A stretch of DNA of 43,150 bases from Verrucomicrobiota bacterium (lineage in GTDB: Bacteria; Verrucomicrobiota; Verrucomicrobiia; Limisphaerales; J093), in the NCBI GenBank assembly GCA_029556615.1, contig JAKQDD010000013.1:1-43150 (forward strand), written 5' to 3'. The position numbers were made by a program, and so were the translations under genes. Under the pieces are notes generated by a model, which was not told the DNA's origin, searched no databases, and worked only from the letters and a program-made list of their open reading frames with translations. Every line of letters starts with the position of its first letter. The stretch's first letter is position 1. This document shows positions 32,701 through 41,005 of the stretch, in pieces.

Positions 32701-33727
32701 TGTCCCGCTGGCCAACGGCGGCAACATCTCCGGCGCCACCAGCCAACAGCTCGTGATCGCTGGGCTCACGCCCGCCGATGCCGGAGACTACGACGTCGTG
32801 GTGAGCAATGCCGGCGGAACCGTGACCAGCGAAATCGCAACCCTGGGAGTGACCCCGCTCGCCGGGACCTACGCGCAGGCCGTCGCCGACCTCGATCCGA
32901 TCGGCTATTGGCCGCTCGACGAGCCCACCGGCGGCCTCATCGTCAGTGACACCTGGAACGGGCGCCACGGCTCCTATGCCGCCGCCGCCATCGCCGGCCA
33001 ACCCGGGGTGGTCCTGCCCGGATTCAAACCCGGCAACACCGCCCTGCGCACCACGGCCGGCCTCGACAACGCCCATGCCGACCTCCCTGGCCTGGGATTC
33101 AATAACAACACCGCCACGTTCCTGTGCTGGATCAAGCCCGAAGGCGCCCAGGGCGGCTTCCGCGGCTTGATCTTCCTGCGAAGCGGCGGACCGGTCTCCG
33201 GCCTGCACTTCGGCAATGGCATGGAACTGCGCTACTCCTGGGCCGATGCGGCCAATACCTGGGGCTGGAACTCCGGCCTCCTCGTGCCCGATGGCCAGTG
33301 GGCCCTCGCCGCAGTGGTCGTCGAGCCAACCCGCGCCACCATCTACCTGGGCGCCAACGGCACGCTGCAGTCCGCCGTCAACACCGTCAACCACGCGAAT
33401 CAGAACTTCAACAATTCACCCACGCGCATCGGCGTCGACCCGACCAGCGTGAATCGGCACTTCAACGGGTGGATCGATGAAGTCGCCATCTGGAACCGGG
33501 CCCTGTCGTCGGCTGAGATCACGACCCTGTTCCAGGCCGGAATGGGCGGCGACCTCGAGATCACCATCGCCCGCGAGGGCTCGAATGTGACAATCAGCTG
33601 GCCGGCCGGCACCCTGCAGTCGGCCTCCGAGATCAACGGGACGTGGACGGACGTTACCTCCGTTTCGCCCTACACGACCACGGTCACAGAACCCAAGGCC
33701 ATGTTCTTCCGGGCCAGGAACCCGTAA
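29702..33727 (+). CDS. Large secreted LamG / Ig-like repeat protein
   Basis: This encodes 1341 residues. ATG 29702 opens a signal peptide (MKRTLLALMCAYGLTTVTYA); ggag lies about 10 bases before it. The order is LamG/concanavalin-like domain (about 22-235), two Ig-like domains (about 238-400; TYQWFKG...DTGTYYVEVTN and TYQWKKDG...DAGTYVLEVSN), LamG 2, Ig-like 3, LamG 3, Ig-like 4, LamG 4 and a short beta tail. LamG 2 and LamG 3 are near copies (AFTM or AFTI, LFGQNDVAEFGFHG, LYLNG), which points to internal duplication. Each LamG ends in the same DEVA-W/LFDHAL or RAL signature. Such proteins bind sugars or proteins at the cell surface; the ligand is unknown. A strong terminator lies 68 bases after the stop. 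Confidence 0.92.
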   Translation: MKRTLLALMCAYGLTTVTYADLVGHWRMGEGATWDGYQWLVPDLQPDPADGTSIGLIDTDRVDGLTLLGETAPHYGLNLHDGAYISIGNPAKLDITGDLTVTAWVKPSSLTGFGPIIGKGDYQYMLRRGDSSFHFFTYDGGWHQVNADVGAVIGEWYFVAGRVNTATTTVSIWVNATGYGTATGGITSDAAAVEIGRNSSVTDRLFNGVIDDVRVYNHALTDAELLALYYSRAILQQPVVTPATTVFEGEAVTMTVVASGSAPTYQWFKGTTPLPGQTAATLSIASATLGDTGTYYVEVTNEAGTATSDTVALTVQAASAPVITQDPVGCTRYVGGYCTFTATAQGTPPLTYQWKKDGTVIAGQTSPSLALTDITSADAGTYVLEVSNQFGTKASAGALLKILVPTAGSFAERVIAHNPVAYWRLNETEGTTAFDYVGGYDGTHTPGVLLGNPGPQPTDFPGLETSNACAAYDDQQQAGTEIAASLMNNRAAFTMIGWIKMPSIPNGRFALFGQNDVAEFGFHGAVLGIWTPGGGFASFDPLVNIVLDEWMMIAATGDGSVLNLYLNGDLLASVAGVTSNYGESTDPFRIGFATLDSTGNYLWGDIDEVALFDHALSQNDLNALYAIAGGVVPPKITSAPTDIEAYPGTDIQMSVQATGTLPLEYQWYKNNVPLADGGNITGAKTAQLWIAGVSATDEAQYKVTVSNPAGPVSSDPVTLKQVTPRAGSYEEMVVGLNPVAYWSLNEAAGSTLAFDRVSGYNALHDYYAYAGEVGPQPPLLPGMETDNLCTRYDGDQDSETTTAASLMSKRAAFTIAGWVYPETMPQITITGASDRVGLFGQNDVAEFGFHGQNNLGIWSPTGGYVAINVAELMFPNEWYFIVATGDGFGMKLYLNGKIVASGGNAAVDYGTSGYPFRIGYGVLDTGSNWFDGSIDEVAVWDRALTPSEVVTLYEKGTAVHEPPIVVVQPASGTLFEGRTATLSVVEAGALPMSYQWRKGGVPLANGGNISGATSQQLVIAGLTPADAGDYDVVVSNAGGTVTSEIATLGVTPLAGTYAQAVADLDPIGYWPLDEPTGGLIVSDTWNGRHGSYAAAAIAGQPGVVLPGFKPGNTALRTTAGLDNAHADLPGLGFNNNTATFLCWIKPEGAQGGFRGLIFLRSGGPVSGLHFGNGMELRYSWADAANTWGWNSGLLVPDGQWALAAVVVEPTRATIYLGANGTLQSAVNTVNHANQNFNNSPTRIGVDPTSVNRHFNGWIDEVAIWNRALSSAEITTLFQAGMGGDLEITIAREGSNVTISWPAGTLQSASEINGTWTDVTSVSPYTTTVTEPKAMFFRARNP

Positions 33728-33794
33728 GCAACACGCTTCCATCAATCACCGCCTCGAGCCGGCCTTCCCGGCCGAAGCGCAGGCGGATCGTGCC

Positions 33795-33829
33795 AACCGC
33801 GGGGCAGCAGGTTCTGTTGCCCCGCGGTT
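33795..33829 (+). terminator. Hairpin terminator after the LamG/Ig gene
   Basis: aaccgcggggca (33795-33806) pairs perfectly with tgccccgcggtt (33818-33829) across an 11-base loop, a 12-bp GC-rich stem. The bases after it (cgctttgtg) are only weakly T-rich, so it may act alone or with a protein factor. Confidence 0.75.
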
Positions 33830-33852
33830 CGCTTTGTGCCCTTGGCAATCGG

Positions 33853-33876
33853 TACGTCGGTACGCCAGTGCGTCGG
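33853..33876 (+). repeat. 8-bp tandem array 3 (three units)
   Basis: Units tacgtcgg, tacgccag and tgcgtcgg, same family and orientation as array 2. It is followed, as array 2 is, by gcggcgaagcc and the 102-bp unit. Confidence 0.8.
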
Positions 33877-33904
33877 TAGGGCGCGCTGTCCCCAGCGCAC
33901 CGCG

Positions 33905-34006
33905 GCGAAGCCGCCTCGGCCGCCCCCCCCAATCTGTGATCCGCCCCGAATCTGTGCGGAAATAGTCCCTCGCCGATTCAGCACGGAGCACAGATTACAG
34001 TCCACA
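33905..34006 (+). repeat. 102-bp repeat unit, single copy
   Basis: It matches 22918-23125: gcgaagccgcc, caatctgtgatccgcccc, gaatctgtgcggaaatagtc, cctcgccgattcag and ggagcacagatta. An inverted pair, aatctgtg and cacagatt, spans most of the unit. Together with array 3 it reproduces the composite at 22814-23125. Bases 34007-34136 show no gene. Confidence 0.88.
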
Positions 34007-34136
34007 ATCACCTGCTGTACCCGCCCGCGCCGAGGGCGGCACGAGACCGACGACAGACGACCGAGGGCAGCCCCCCCCTTCACCCGCCGCGGTCAACGCC
34101 CGCGGCTGCAGCCCCTCCTACCGCACGGCCGTGTGC

Positions 34137-34164
34137 CAATCTCCAATCTCGAATCTCAAATCGC
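34137..34164. repeat. 7-bp tandem array at a gene end
   Basis: caatctc, caatctc, gaatctc and aaatcgc, four units of 7 bases. The stop codon of the minus-strand gene (34156-34158) lies inside the array, so its C-terminus would change if units were gained or lost. Confidence 0.8.
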
Positions 34165-34599
34165 CGACCGCTCTCCCCGCTCCTTCACGCGCTCCGCAGT
34201 CCATTCATGCGACCGGCCCTGCCCCGGACGTCCCATCTCCGCCTTCCCCTTCATGCGATCCCCTTCAATCCGCCCCTCATACCGCGTGGTGAACTTCCTC
34301 CCGGAAACCGTCCGCGTCACGGCAAACGTGATTCGGTTCCCCTCGAGCTTGGGCGACTCGAGCGCAACCGGCTTTGCATCGCGTCCCGTCACCTCCCCCG
34401 CCAGTTGCCCATCCGCCCAGCGGAACCGGATCCTGGCCTCCGCCGGCTTCGGCCCCGAGGACCGCATCGTCCAAACCCACACACCCGTCGGGTCCACCGG
34501 CGGCGCTGGCGGCGCCTCGGCACCGAAACCCACCGCCGCCAACAACCCGCAAATGCAGCCCAGGACCGTCATCGCCCGTTTGAATGGCCATGTCCACAT
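34156..34599 (-). CDS. Small exported protein of unknown function
   Basis: This encodes 147 residues from ATG 34599; ATG 34572 is an alternative start, and neither has a clear ribosome site. The N-terminus carries a signal peptide (MTVLGCICGLLAAVGFGAEA). The mature part reads DPTGVWVWTMRSSG, AEARIRFRWADGQLAGEV, NRITFAVTRTVSGRKFTTRY and GRIEGDRMKGKAEM. Alternating strands of this kind suggest a small beta-barrel, and I recall similar unnamed verrucomicrobial and planctomycete proteins of the form DPTGTWKW...LTGTL...ITFKV. The function is unknown. It is divergent from the gene at 34832, with a 24-nt repeat between them. Confidence 0.75.
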   Translation of the reverse strand: MWTWPFKRAMTVLGCICGLLAAVGFGAEAPPAPPVDPTGVWVWTMRSSGPKPAEARIRFRWADGQLAGEVTGRDAKPVALESPKLEGNRITFAVTRTVSGRKFTTRYEGRIEGDRMKGKAEMGRPGQGRSHEWTAERVKERGERSAI

Positions 34600-34831
34600 C
34601 ACGGCCGCAATACAGCGCGCCCGCCCTTCCGAGTCAAGCCCCCGCTCCCACGGGTGCATGAGCGATAAGGTGCCATGCGACTATTAGCCTGTCACCTTGT
34701 CGTCTTCCCTTGGCAGCTTGAACTCAGAATTCGGTCGTGCACACCCCCCCCGCGCGCCAGAGCGATTCCGATTGCCCCTGATGCGGATCGATGGTGGACT
34801 CGACCGCCGTGAGCCCACGCAGACCCCTGTT
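34600..34831. other. Divergent intergenic region
   Basis: This is 232 bases between divergent starts and should hold promoters for both genes. The only distinct feature is the 24-nt repeat at 34677-34700. No convincing -35/-10 pair was found by eye. Confidence 0.5.
34677..34700 (+). repeat. 24-nt repeat, copy 2
   Basis: gcgactattagcctgtcacc followed by ttgt. It differs from 29446-29469 at one base and lies 132 bases before the start at 34832. Confidence 0.8.
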
Positions 34832-37507
34832 ATGCGGCAGCCACTAAGCCTGCCCAGCCTGTGCTGGTTCGCCTTGGTCTTGTTTGCGTTCGGCATGGTG
34901 GGCCACGGCGGGGATTGGGCCCCGAATGGCCCCTCCGACGTCGCCCCGAGCCATCGACTTGAACTCAGCATCTACGCCACCGCCGGGGATGTTCTGGCCC
35001 ATCTCGCGCCACCTGACGCCCGGGCGCGAACCCTCCGCGCCCTCCGCCGCCTCGAAATCGACCGGGTCTTCCTCGAAGGCCGGCGCGGGGATGAGTACGT
35101 GCCCCCGGAGAGCTTGAGCGACGTACGCGACTTTCTCCACCGCCACGGCATCCGGGCAGCCGGCGGCATCGCCACGGTCCCCGGCCGCACGTTCGGCACA
35201 CGACAGAATACTCCTCTGGGATGGCTCCATTGGGAGAGTCCACGAACCCGCGGCGATGTCCGCCGGTTCTTCGAGGAGAACGCGGCCGTGTTTGACGAGA
35301 TCATTGTCGACGACTTCTTCTGCACCGCGGACACCTCGCCGGAGTCGGAGTTGGCCAGGGGAAACCGGACCTGGTCCGAGTACCGCCGCGAGCTTCTGAC
35401 CTCGTTGATCGGGCCCTTGATGATCGACCCGGCCCGAAAGCGAAACCCGGCGGTGCGCATGATCCTGAAGTTCCCCCAGTGGTACGACCGGTTCCACCTG
35501 TTCGGCTATGATCCGCCGCTCATGGCACCCGCCTTCGATCAAGTCTGGGTGGGCACCGAAGTCCGGAATCCGCGAACTGCCCGAATGGGCTACGTCCCCC
35601 CGACTGAGGGCTACATGAACTTCACCTGGCTCGCCTCCGCAACCGGCAACCGGACGGTCGGCGCCTGGTTTGACCACATCGAGTGCACCCCGGAGAACTT
35701 CATTGATCAGGCCTGGCAAAGCGTTCTTGCCGGAGCGCGTGAGCTCACCTTGTTTCACCTTGGCGACGTGGTGAACGAGCACCCGGGTGACAGCCTCCTG
35801 GCGCAGCACCGGGCGCGGCTGTCATCCCTGGCCCGCCGGGTCCAAGAGCAACCCCGATCAGGCATCGCCTTCTATAAACCGCCGGGCGGCGACGCGGACG
35901 ATAATCTGTACCTGGCGGACTTCCTGGGAATGCTGGGCCTGCCGGTCGTGCCCGTGGCCCAGTATCCGACCGACGCTCGTGTCGTCGTGCTCGCTGCCCA
36001 AGCCGCAGCGGATCCGGCGATCCTCGCCCGCGTCCGCCAGCACTTGTCCCGCGGCGCGACGCTGCTCGTGACCCCGGCTTTCGTGCGGCGCCTGGGTGAC
36101 GACGGCCCCCCGATTGCGGGCGTCGAGGTCGCTCCCGCCGCGGTTCCAGGCACGGCCATCACATTGTCGGCACGGACGACCGACACCGCCTTGAATCAGC
36201 CGATCGAGATCGACCGGGGCGTTGTGCTCCGGGGAGCGCAAGCCGTCTTGACCGCCCGCAGCGCTTCCTCAGCCCATGCCTTCCTCACCCGGCACCAATA
36301 CCTCAAAGGCGATGTGTGGCTCCTCAATACCCGCACCTTCGATGAGACGGAATTCGGCGGGACCGGCGAATGGCTCCTCTGTCCGCGGCCTCTCGGGCTC
36401 TCCGAGCTCGCGCAGCCGGCTCTCGGCATCCTGCAGCGCGCCTGCCTGGACCCGCTCGGTGTCCGGGCGAGCCTGCCCGCCGGCGTCGGCTTGACCTTCC
36501 ACGGCCCGCACGCCTGCCTCTACAACTTCCAGGATCAACCGACAACGGTCCGCTGGAATCGCCGAACCCTTCGCCTCGAGCCGCATGCGGCCTGCTGGCT
36601 CGATCATGCGCTCCCCGCCCGCGCTTCCCGCCCATCGCTCCAACCGTCCCCACGCCCCGACCTCCCTCGTCCCGCGATGAAACCAACCCTCAAGACCCTC
36701 ACCCTGGACTGGGATACCCCGCCCGACCCGGCGTTGCAGACAACCCTCGAACGCATCGACTCCGATGTGCGCCGCCGCCACGCCATGGGTCCCGAGCATA
36801 CCGCCGCCGGTCTCCTTGACCTCGAGAGCCTGCGGCTCGCCTTCGTTCGACCGGATCGCATCGAATATGCTGCCAGCCTCCCGAAGATCGGCATCCTGCT
36901 GGCCTACTTCGAGGCTCACCCGGAGGCTGTCCGCACGATCGACCCCAAAACCCGACATCGCCTCGGGCTGATGATCAAGTCGTCCAGCAACGAAGAGGCC
37001 GCCGCATTCTCCCAGGAGCTCGGCCTCCAGCGGATCCAGGGCACCCTCAATGCCTACGGCTTCTACGACCCCGCCCGGAGCGGCGGCCTCTGGATCGGCA
37101 AACATTATGGCCGCAGCGGCGAACGATACGGCGACCCCGTCGCTGACCACTCCCACGCCGCCACCGTCAGGCAGCTCCTCCGATTCTACCTCCTCCTCGA
37201 ACAGGGCCGCCTTGTGTCTCCCGCCGCATCACGACGCATGATCGAAATCTTCGACTCGCCCGAAATCCCGCACGACGCGGTCAAATTCGTCGCGGGCCTC
37301 GAAGGGCGCAACCTGCGGCTCCGACGGAAACTGGGCTCCTGGGAAGACTGGCAGCATGACACCGCCGTCGTCGCCGGCCCGGGCCGAAACTACATCCTCG
37401 TCGCACTCACCCATCATCCGCAGGGCGATGCCTACCTCGCCGACCTCGCCCGGGCCGTCGATGACGCCCTGATCAGTACACGCACTCCCGCGCCGCTTCC
37501 GCCATGA
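34832..37507 (+). CDS. Exported hydrolase-like domain fused to a serine beta-lactamase-like domain
   Basis: This encodes 891 residues. ATG 34832 is chosen because a signal peptide follows (LPSLCWFALVLFAFGMVGHG); the frame also opens at 34697 and 34781. Residues about 35-580 look like a TIM-barrel family of glycoside hydrolase type with a following beta domain (FDEIIVDDFFC, MILKFPQWYDRF, LHWESPRTRGD); no catalytic pair can be named. After a Pro/Arg/Ser linker (about 585-615) comes a class A beta-lactamase-like domain with Ser682-x-x-Lys685 (SLPK), Ser718-Ser-Asn720 (in SSSNEEA) and Lys833-Leu-Gly835 in place of the usual KTG. The last motif is altered, so it may be an esterase- or peptidase-like relative. 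An internal ATG at 36677 could start a separate product. The end overlaps the convergent URO-D-like gene by 35 bases. Confidence 0.75.
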   Translation: MRQPLSLPSLCWFALVLFAFGMVGHGGDWAPNGPSDVAPSHRLELSIYATAGDVLAHLAPPDARARTLRALRRLEIDRVFLEGRRGDEYVPPESLSDVRDFLHRHGIRAAGGIATVPGRTFGTRQNTPLGWLHWESPRTRGDVRRFFEENAAVFDEIIVDDFFCTADTSPESELARGNRTWSEYRRELLTSLIGPLMIDPARKRNPAVRMILKFPQWYDRFHLFGYDPPLMAPAFDQVWVGTEVRNPRTARMGYVPPTEGYMNFTWLASATGNRTVGAWFDHIECTPENFIDQAWQSVLAGARELTLFHLGDVVNEHPGDSLLAQHRARLSSLARRVQEQPRSGIAFYKPPGGDADDNLYLADFLGMLGLPVVPVAQYPTDARVVVLAAQAAADPAILARVRQHLSRGATLLVTPAFVRRLGDDGPPIAGVEVAPAAVPGTAITLSARTTDTALNQPIEIDRGVVLRGAQAVLTARSASSAHAFLTRHQYLKGDVWLLNTRTFDETEFGGTGEWLLCPRPLGLSELAQPALGILQRACLDPLGVRASLPAGVGLTFHGPHACLYNFQDQPTTVRWNRRTLRLEPHAACWLDHALPARASRPSLQPSPRPDLPRPAMKPTLKTLTLDWDTPPDPALQTTLERIDSDVRRRHAMGPEHTAAGLLDLESLRLAFVRPDRIEYAASLPKIGILLAYFEAHPEAVRTIDPKTRHRLGLMIKSSSNEEAAAFSQELGLQRIQGTLNAYGFYDPARSGGLWIGKHYGRSGERYGDPVADHSHAATVRQLLRFYLLLEQGRLVSPAASRRMIEIFDSPEIPHDAVKFVAGLEGRNLRLRRKLGSWEDWQHDTAVVAGPGRNYILVALTHHPQGDAYLADLARAVDDALISTRTPAPLPP

Positions 37508-38594
37508 CCCGCAGGTGATCCGGCGGGGCGTCGAAGAAATGGTCGCAGGCGGACAGGATATAGCCGCCCTCGGGGCCGAACCCGCGAAAGAGTCGGTGCA
37601 CCTCGGATCGGATCGCCTCGGGCGAGCCGGTGGTCAGGACGTTGAACTGGTCCATGCCGCCAATCAAAGCCACCCGCCCGCCCAACGCTTGCCGCACCCG
37701 GCCCGGGTCCACAACGTTCCCGCCCACCCCGGGCGGCGACAACGTCTCGGAGGCATCGGTTTCATTCGCCACGATGTGATCCAGCAGGTGCATCATGCCG
37801 CCGCACGTGTGGTACGTCGTCCGCAAGCCCACCGCGTGCAGCGCCCGATGCAGCTCCCGGTCGTACGGCAGGCAGTACTCCGCGTGCAACCGCGGCGAAA
37901 TCACCGTGTCGCTCCCCGCCCCGCCGCCCGTTTCGATCAGGTCAAAAGGCGTCCCGCGCAGCGATTGATCGATGAACTCGAGCTTCTTCTCGAGCAGAAT
38001 CCGCATAAACGCATGCACCCACGCCGGATCGTCCGCCGTCTTCAGTATCATCGTCTCCGTCCCCGCCAGGCAACAGGCGTGCTGCCAACAACCGGACTGA
38101 TCGCCCCACACAAACCCGCGGAGGATCCCCGCGTCCCCCAACGCATCATACGCCCCGCGAATCCGGGCCCGATCCAGCCTCGGCACCGGCTGGTACCGGC
38201 GCAGCAGCTCGATGTCCTCCGCACGGCGGATCATTGGCTCCGTAACCCAGACGGTCATCGGGTTTGACCCGGTCTCATAGGTCAGAGTACCCCCCGGAGT
38301 CTCGATCCGATGCCGGACCCGGCGCTCCTCCGGGTTGGCGTCCACGGTCACCACCGTCTCCCGCCACTCGGGGGTGTGCGCCACCGCGCCGTCCCGGTAA
38401 GGCGCCCAAAACTGGCCCCCCGGTTCCCAGTACTGGATCGAGGCATCCAGGCCGCACGCGGCAAACGCCGCCCCCGCTTCCATCCCTCCCATGTACCGGG
38501 CCAGATGGTAGTCCTGCCACTGATGCACCGTCGCCGGAAGCCGATCCGGTTTCTCACGGTTCAGAGCGCGCAGCATCCGCTCCTTCGATGTCAT
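37473..38594 (-). CDS. Uroporphyrinogen decarboxylase-fold protein (URO-D/methyltransferase-like)
   Basis: This encodes 373 residues. ATG 38594 follows gaggagg and overlaps the mannosidase stop by 4 bases. The start MTSKERMLRALNREKPDRLP is the usual opening of URO-D-fold proteins, and YHTCGGMMHLLDHIV, LSPPGVGGNVVDPGRV and GGYILSACDHFFDAPPDHLR are the conserved later blocks. True HemE is shorter and has different arginine-rich substrate loops, so this is more likely one of the corrinoid methyltransferase-like or sugar-associated paralogues common in Planctomycetes and Verrucomicrobia. Its place as last gene of a sugar operon supports a catabolic role; the substrate is unknown. Confidence 0.88.
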   Translation of the reverse strand: MTSKERMLRALNREKPDRLPATVHQWQDYHLARYMGGMEAGAAFAACGLDASIQYWEPGGQFWAPYRDGAVAHTPEWRETVVTVDANPEERRVRHRIETPGGTLTYETGSNPMTVWVTEPMIRRAEDIELLRRYQPVPRLDRARIRGAYDALGDAGILRGFVWGDQSGCWQHACCLAGTETMILKTADDPAWVHAFMRILLEKKLEFIDQSLRGTPFDLIETGGGAGSDTVISPRLHAEYCLPYDRELHRALHAVGLRTTYHTCGGMMHLLDHIVANETDASETLSPPGVGGNVVDPGRVRQALGGRVALIGGMDQFNVLTTGSPEAIRSEVHRLFRGFGPEGGYILSACDHFFDAPPDHLRVMAEAARECVY

Positions 38595-41005
38595 GGCTCC
38601 TCCTCGCCGGCCAGCGTGACCTCGCGCCACCCCTCGTGCCGGTCCAGACGCAGCGTCTTGATCTCGTGCGGCCCCAACGCAAGGGCCGCCTCCGCGCCCC
38701 CGGTCAGCACCAACCGACCCGACGTCCCCACACCCCGGGTCTCCTGCACCCGCACGACCAACCCCCGACCGTCGGACGACACCTTGCACGCCAGCAACCG
38801 CAGATGTCCCGGCTCGATCCGCAACCACTCGCCCTCGATCGCCCCCCGCCCAATCGGCAGGTGCGCATACGCCACCGGCGGAGCACTGAGCCGGTCGGCC
38901 AGCCCGGTGATCCGATCCCGCACCGCCCCCGGTTCCCCCGCCGTCACCAGCAACCGCACCTCGTGCACCCCCTGGTCCATGTGCTTGCGGTACGGACCCG
39001 GCTTCAGCGCAAAACCCCGCTCGTGACAGTAAGCCGCACTCCTTAACACGGACAACCGGACTTCACCGTCCGCCGCGTCGTAGCCGTTCTGGCCGCTGTT
39101 CACCACGCCGAGCGACACCGGCCGGCCTTCCACCGCCCCGGAGAGCGTCAGCCACCGCCGATGCACCTGCTCCTGGCCGTCCGTCGGCCGCTCGAAAGCG
39201 CCTCCCGGCACCTCGCACTCGAGTCGCGCCCCCTCGAGTCGCGTCGGTATCGCCAGCTTCAGTCGGCAGCCCTCCTCGTTCCAGTGGATCCGCAGCCGGA
39301 ACTCGAGCACCGGCCAGTCCGGGTACGACACCGTCTGCATCACCAGACGACTCCCGCCCCAGGCGAGGATCGTTTCCGTGATGCGACGCACCGGGCCCGC
39401 TGCGATCTCCTGCACCGCCCCCGGCACCGGCTCGAATCGGCCCACCACGTTGCGATGGCTCCCGCATCCGGTCCCCCACGAGTCCCCAAGATCCTCGACC
39501 ACCAGCGGCTCCAACAACGAGCCCGCCAGACACTCGAGCCCACCGAACCGCAGGCTCGACACCATGCCCGTCCCCGGGTCCAGAGCGTGCTCGAGCAGGG
39601 CCGGCCGGGACGACAGCGGTGCCGCCTGCCCCTCGACGAGCCGCAATTCGTAGTGCCTGATCCCAACGTGCGGCAGCGTGTCGATGAAACTCACCTTGCG
39701 CCGCCAGCCGTTGAACGGCAACAACGCCTCGGGCGGCTCTTCCTGGCATGGCAGCTCCGTGCCGTCCAAGCGGAACAACCGGAAGTGCCATTGCCCATGC
39801 CATTTCGGCCGCAGATCCGCCATGGCTTCGACCTCGATCGGCCCCTCGATACTCCCCGGGTTCGCGTTCAACACCGTGACCGGCACGCACAGCGGCCGCA
39901 ACGGGCCCTCGTTCGCCGCAATGGCCACGCCCAGCCGCACGCTGCGCACCACATTCTCCGCCTCACCGTAGAACCGAAGCGCATCCTGCTCCGCCGGTTC
40001 GACACAGGACCCGGGCAGGATATCGTGGAAATCGTTGAACAGATGCCGCCGCCAGGCCCGCTCGAACGCCTGCGTGGGGAAAGCGCGCCCGTGCTTCCAT
40101 CCGGACGCGGCGCTCAGGGCCTCGGCCTGGACCAACCCGCCAAGGCTCGCTTGCGACTGCCGCTTCACTCGGGAGAGCGACGTGTAGCAGCCGGTGAAAA
40201 CCCGCTGCAGCTCCCCCTCGACCCGCGGCGCCGCCCCAAGATGCGGCCGCAGGGCCTCGGCCAACTGCTCCGTCGTGCTGTGCCGCACCTGCACCCGCGT
40301 CTCCTCCCGCGCAAACGCATCGATGATCTCGAGGTCCCGCCGCGTGGCGCCGCCCCCGTGATCGCCCAGTCCCCAAAACACCGGCACGTCCCGGCCCAGC
40401 TCGAGCGCCAGCGCCGTCCCTGCCTCGAGTCGCTGCCGCAGGTTGTCACGCTCGGTATGATACAGCCCCACCACAATCCGCAGCGCCCCCACCTCCGATC
40501 CGTCCAACCCCCGCCACCGGTACAAATCGGCCGGCAGCTCGAGATCCGGAGATTGCGGCCGCATGTGAATGTAGAAGTCGTAGCCGGCCAGGCGCAGGAT
40601 CTGCGGCAGCCCCGCGCTGTGTCCGAAGGAATCGAAGTTGTAAGCCACCCGCGGGCAGACGCCAAAATGCGTCCGGAAGAACTGCCGCCCGACCGTCACG
40701 CAGCGGATGATCGATTCCGTGTCCGGCAGGTTCGCGTCCGGCTGGAGATACCACCCGCCGCTCACGCACCATCGGCCCTCGGCAACCCAGCGCTGGATCC
40801 CGCGGAACAGACCGGGGTCGTGCTCCCGCACCCATTCGTACAGGACCGCCTCGTTGTGATTGAACACCAGCCGTGGATGCTCCTGCAACAGTTCGGCTGC
40901 GGTGGCGAACGTCGAGAGCGCCTCGGCGCACCCTTCCTCCCAGCGCCATTGCCAGACCGGATCCAAGTGCGCGTTGCAGATCAGATGCAAAGTCGGCAGG
41001 CTCAT
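38591..41005 (-). CDS. GH38 alpha-mannosidase
   Basis: This encodes 804 residues. ATG 41005 follows ggaggagac and overlaps the symporter stop by 4 bases. GH38 enzymes cut alpha-mannosides through a zinc-bound active site. The zinc residues are visible: His13 and Asp15 in NAHLDPVWQW, Asp125 in NFDSFGHSAGLP (also the nucleophile) and His216 in GLGDHGGGATR. The catalytic half spans about 1-330, followed by the three-helix bundle and beta domains (to 804). No signal peptide is present, so the enzyme acts in the cytoplasm on sugars brought in by the symporter. Substrate preference beyond alpha-linked mannose cannot be told from sequence. Confidence 0.95.
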   Translation of the reverse strand: MSLPTLHLICNAHLDPVWQWRWEEGCAEALSTFATAAELLQEHPRLVFNHNEAVLYEWVREHDPGLFRGIQRWVAEGRWCVSGGWYLQPDANLPDTESIIRCVTVGRQFFRTHFGVCPRVAYNFDSFGHSAGLPQILRLAGYDFYIHMRPQSPDLELPADLYRWRGLDGSEVGALRIVVGLYHTERDNLRQRLEAGTALALELGRDVPVFWGLGDHGGGATRRDLEIIDAFAREETRVQVRHSTTEQLAEALRPHLGAAPRVEGELQRVFTGCYTSLSRVKRQSQASLGGLVQAEALSAASGWKHGRAFPTQAFERAWRRHLFNDFHDILPGSCVEPAEQDALRFYGEAENVVRSVRLGVAIAANEGPLRPLCVPVTVLNANPGSIEGPIEVEAMADLRPKWHGQWHFRLFRLDGTELPCQEEPPEALLPFNGWRRKVSFIDTLPHVGIRHYELRLVEGQAAPLSSRPALLEHALDPGTGMVSSLRFGGLECLAGSLLEPLVVEDLGDSWGTGCGSHRNVVGRFEPVPGAVQEIAAGPVRRITETILAWGGSRLVMQTVSYPDWPVLEFRLRIHWNEEGCRLKLAIPTRLEGARLECEVPGGAFERPTDGQEQVHRRWLTLSGAVEGRPVSLGVVNSGQNGYDAADGEVRLSVLRSAAYCHERGFALKPGPYRKHMDQGVHEVRLLVTAGEPGAVRDRITGLADRLSAPPVAYAHLPIGRGAIEGEWLRIEPGHLRLLACKVSSDGRGLVVRVQETRGVGTSGRLVLTGGAEAALALGPHEIKTLRLDRHEGWREVTLAGEEEP

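Noticed and set aside
29678..33394. A 1238-codon open frame on the minus strand
   Set aside because: It is the complement of the LamG/Ig gene, which has a signal peptide and repeated domains; the antisense frame is an artefact.
37473..38594. hemE (true uroporphyrinogen decarboxylase) as partner of hemB
   Set aside because: The operon context with a mannosidase and symporter, and the divergent middle sequence, favour a URO-D-fold paralogue.
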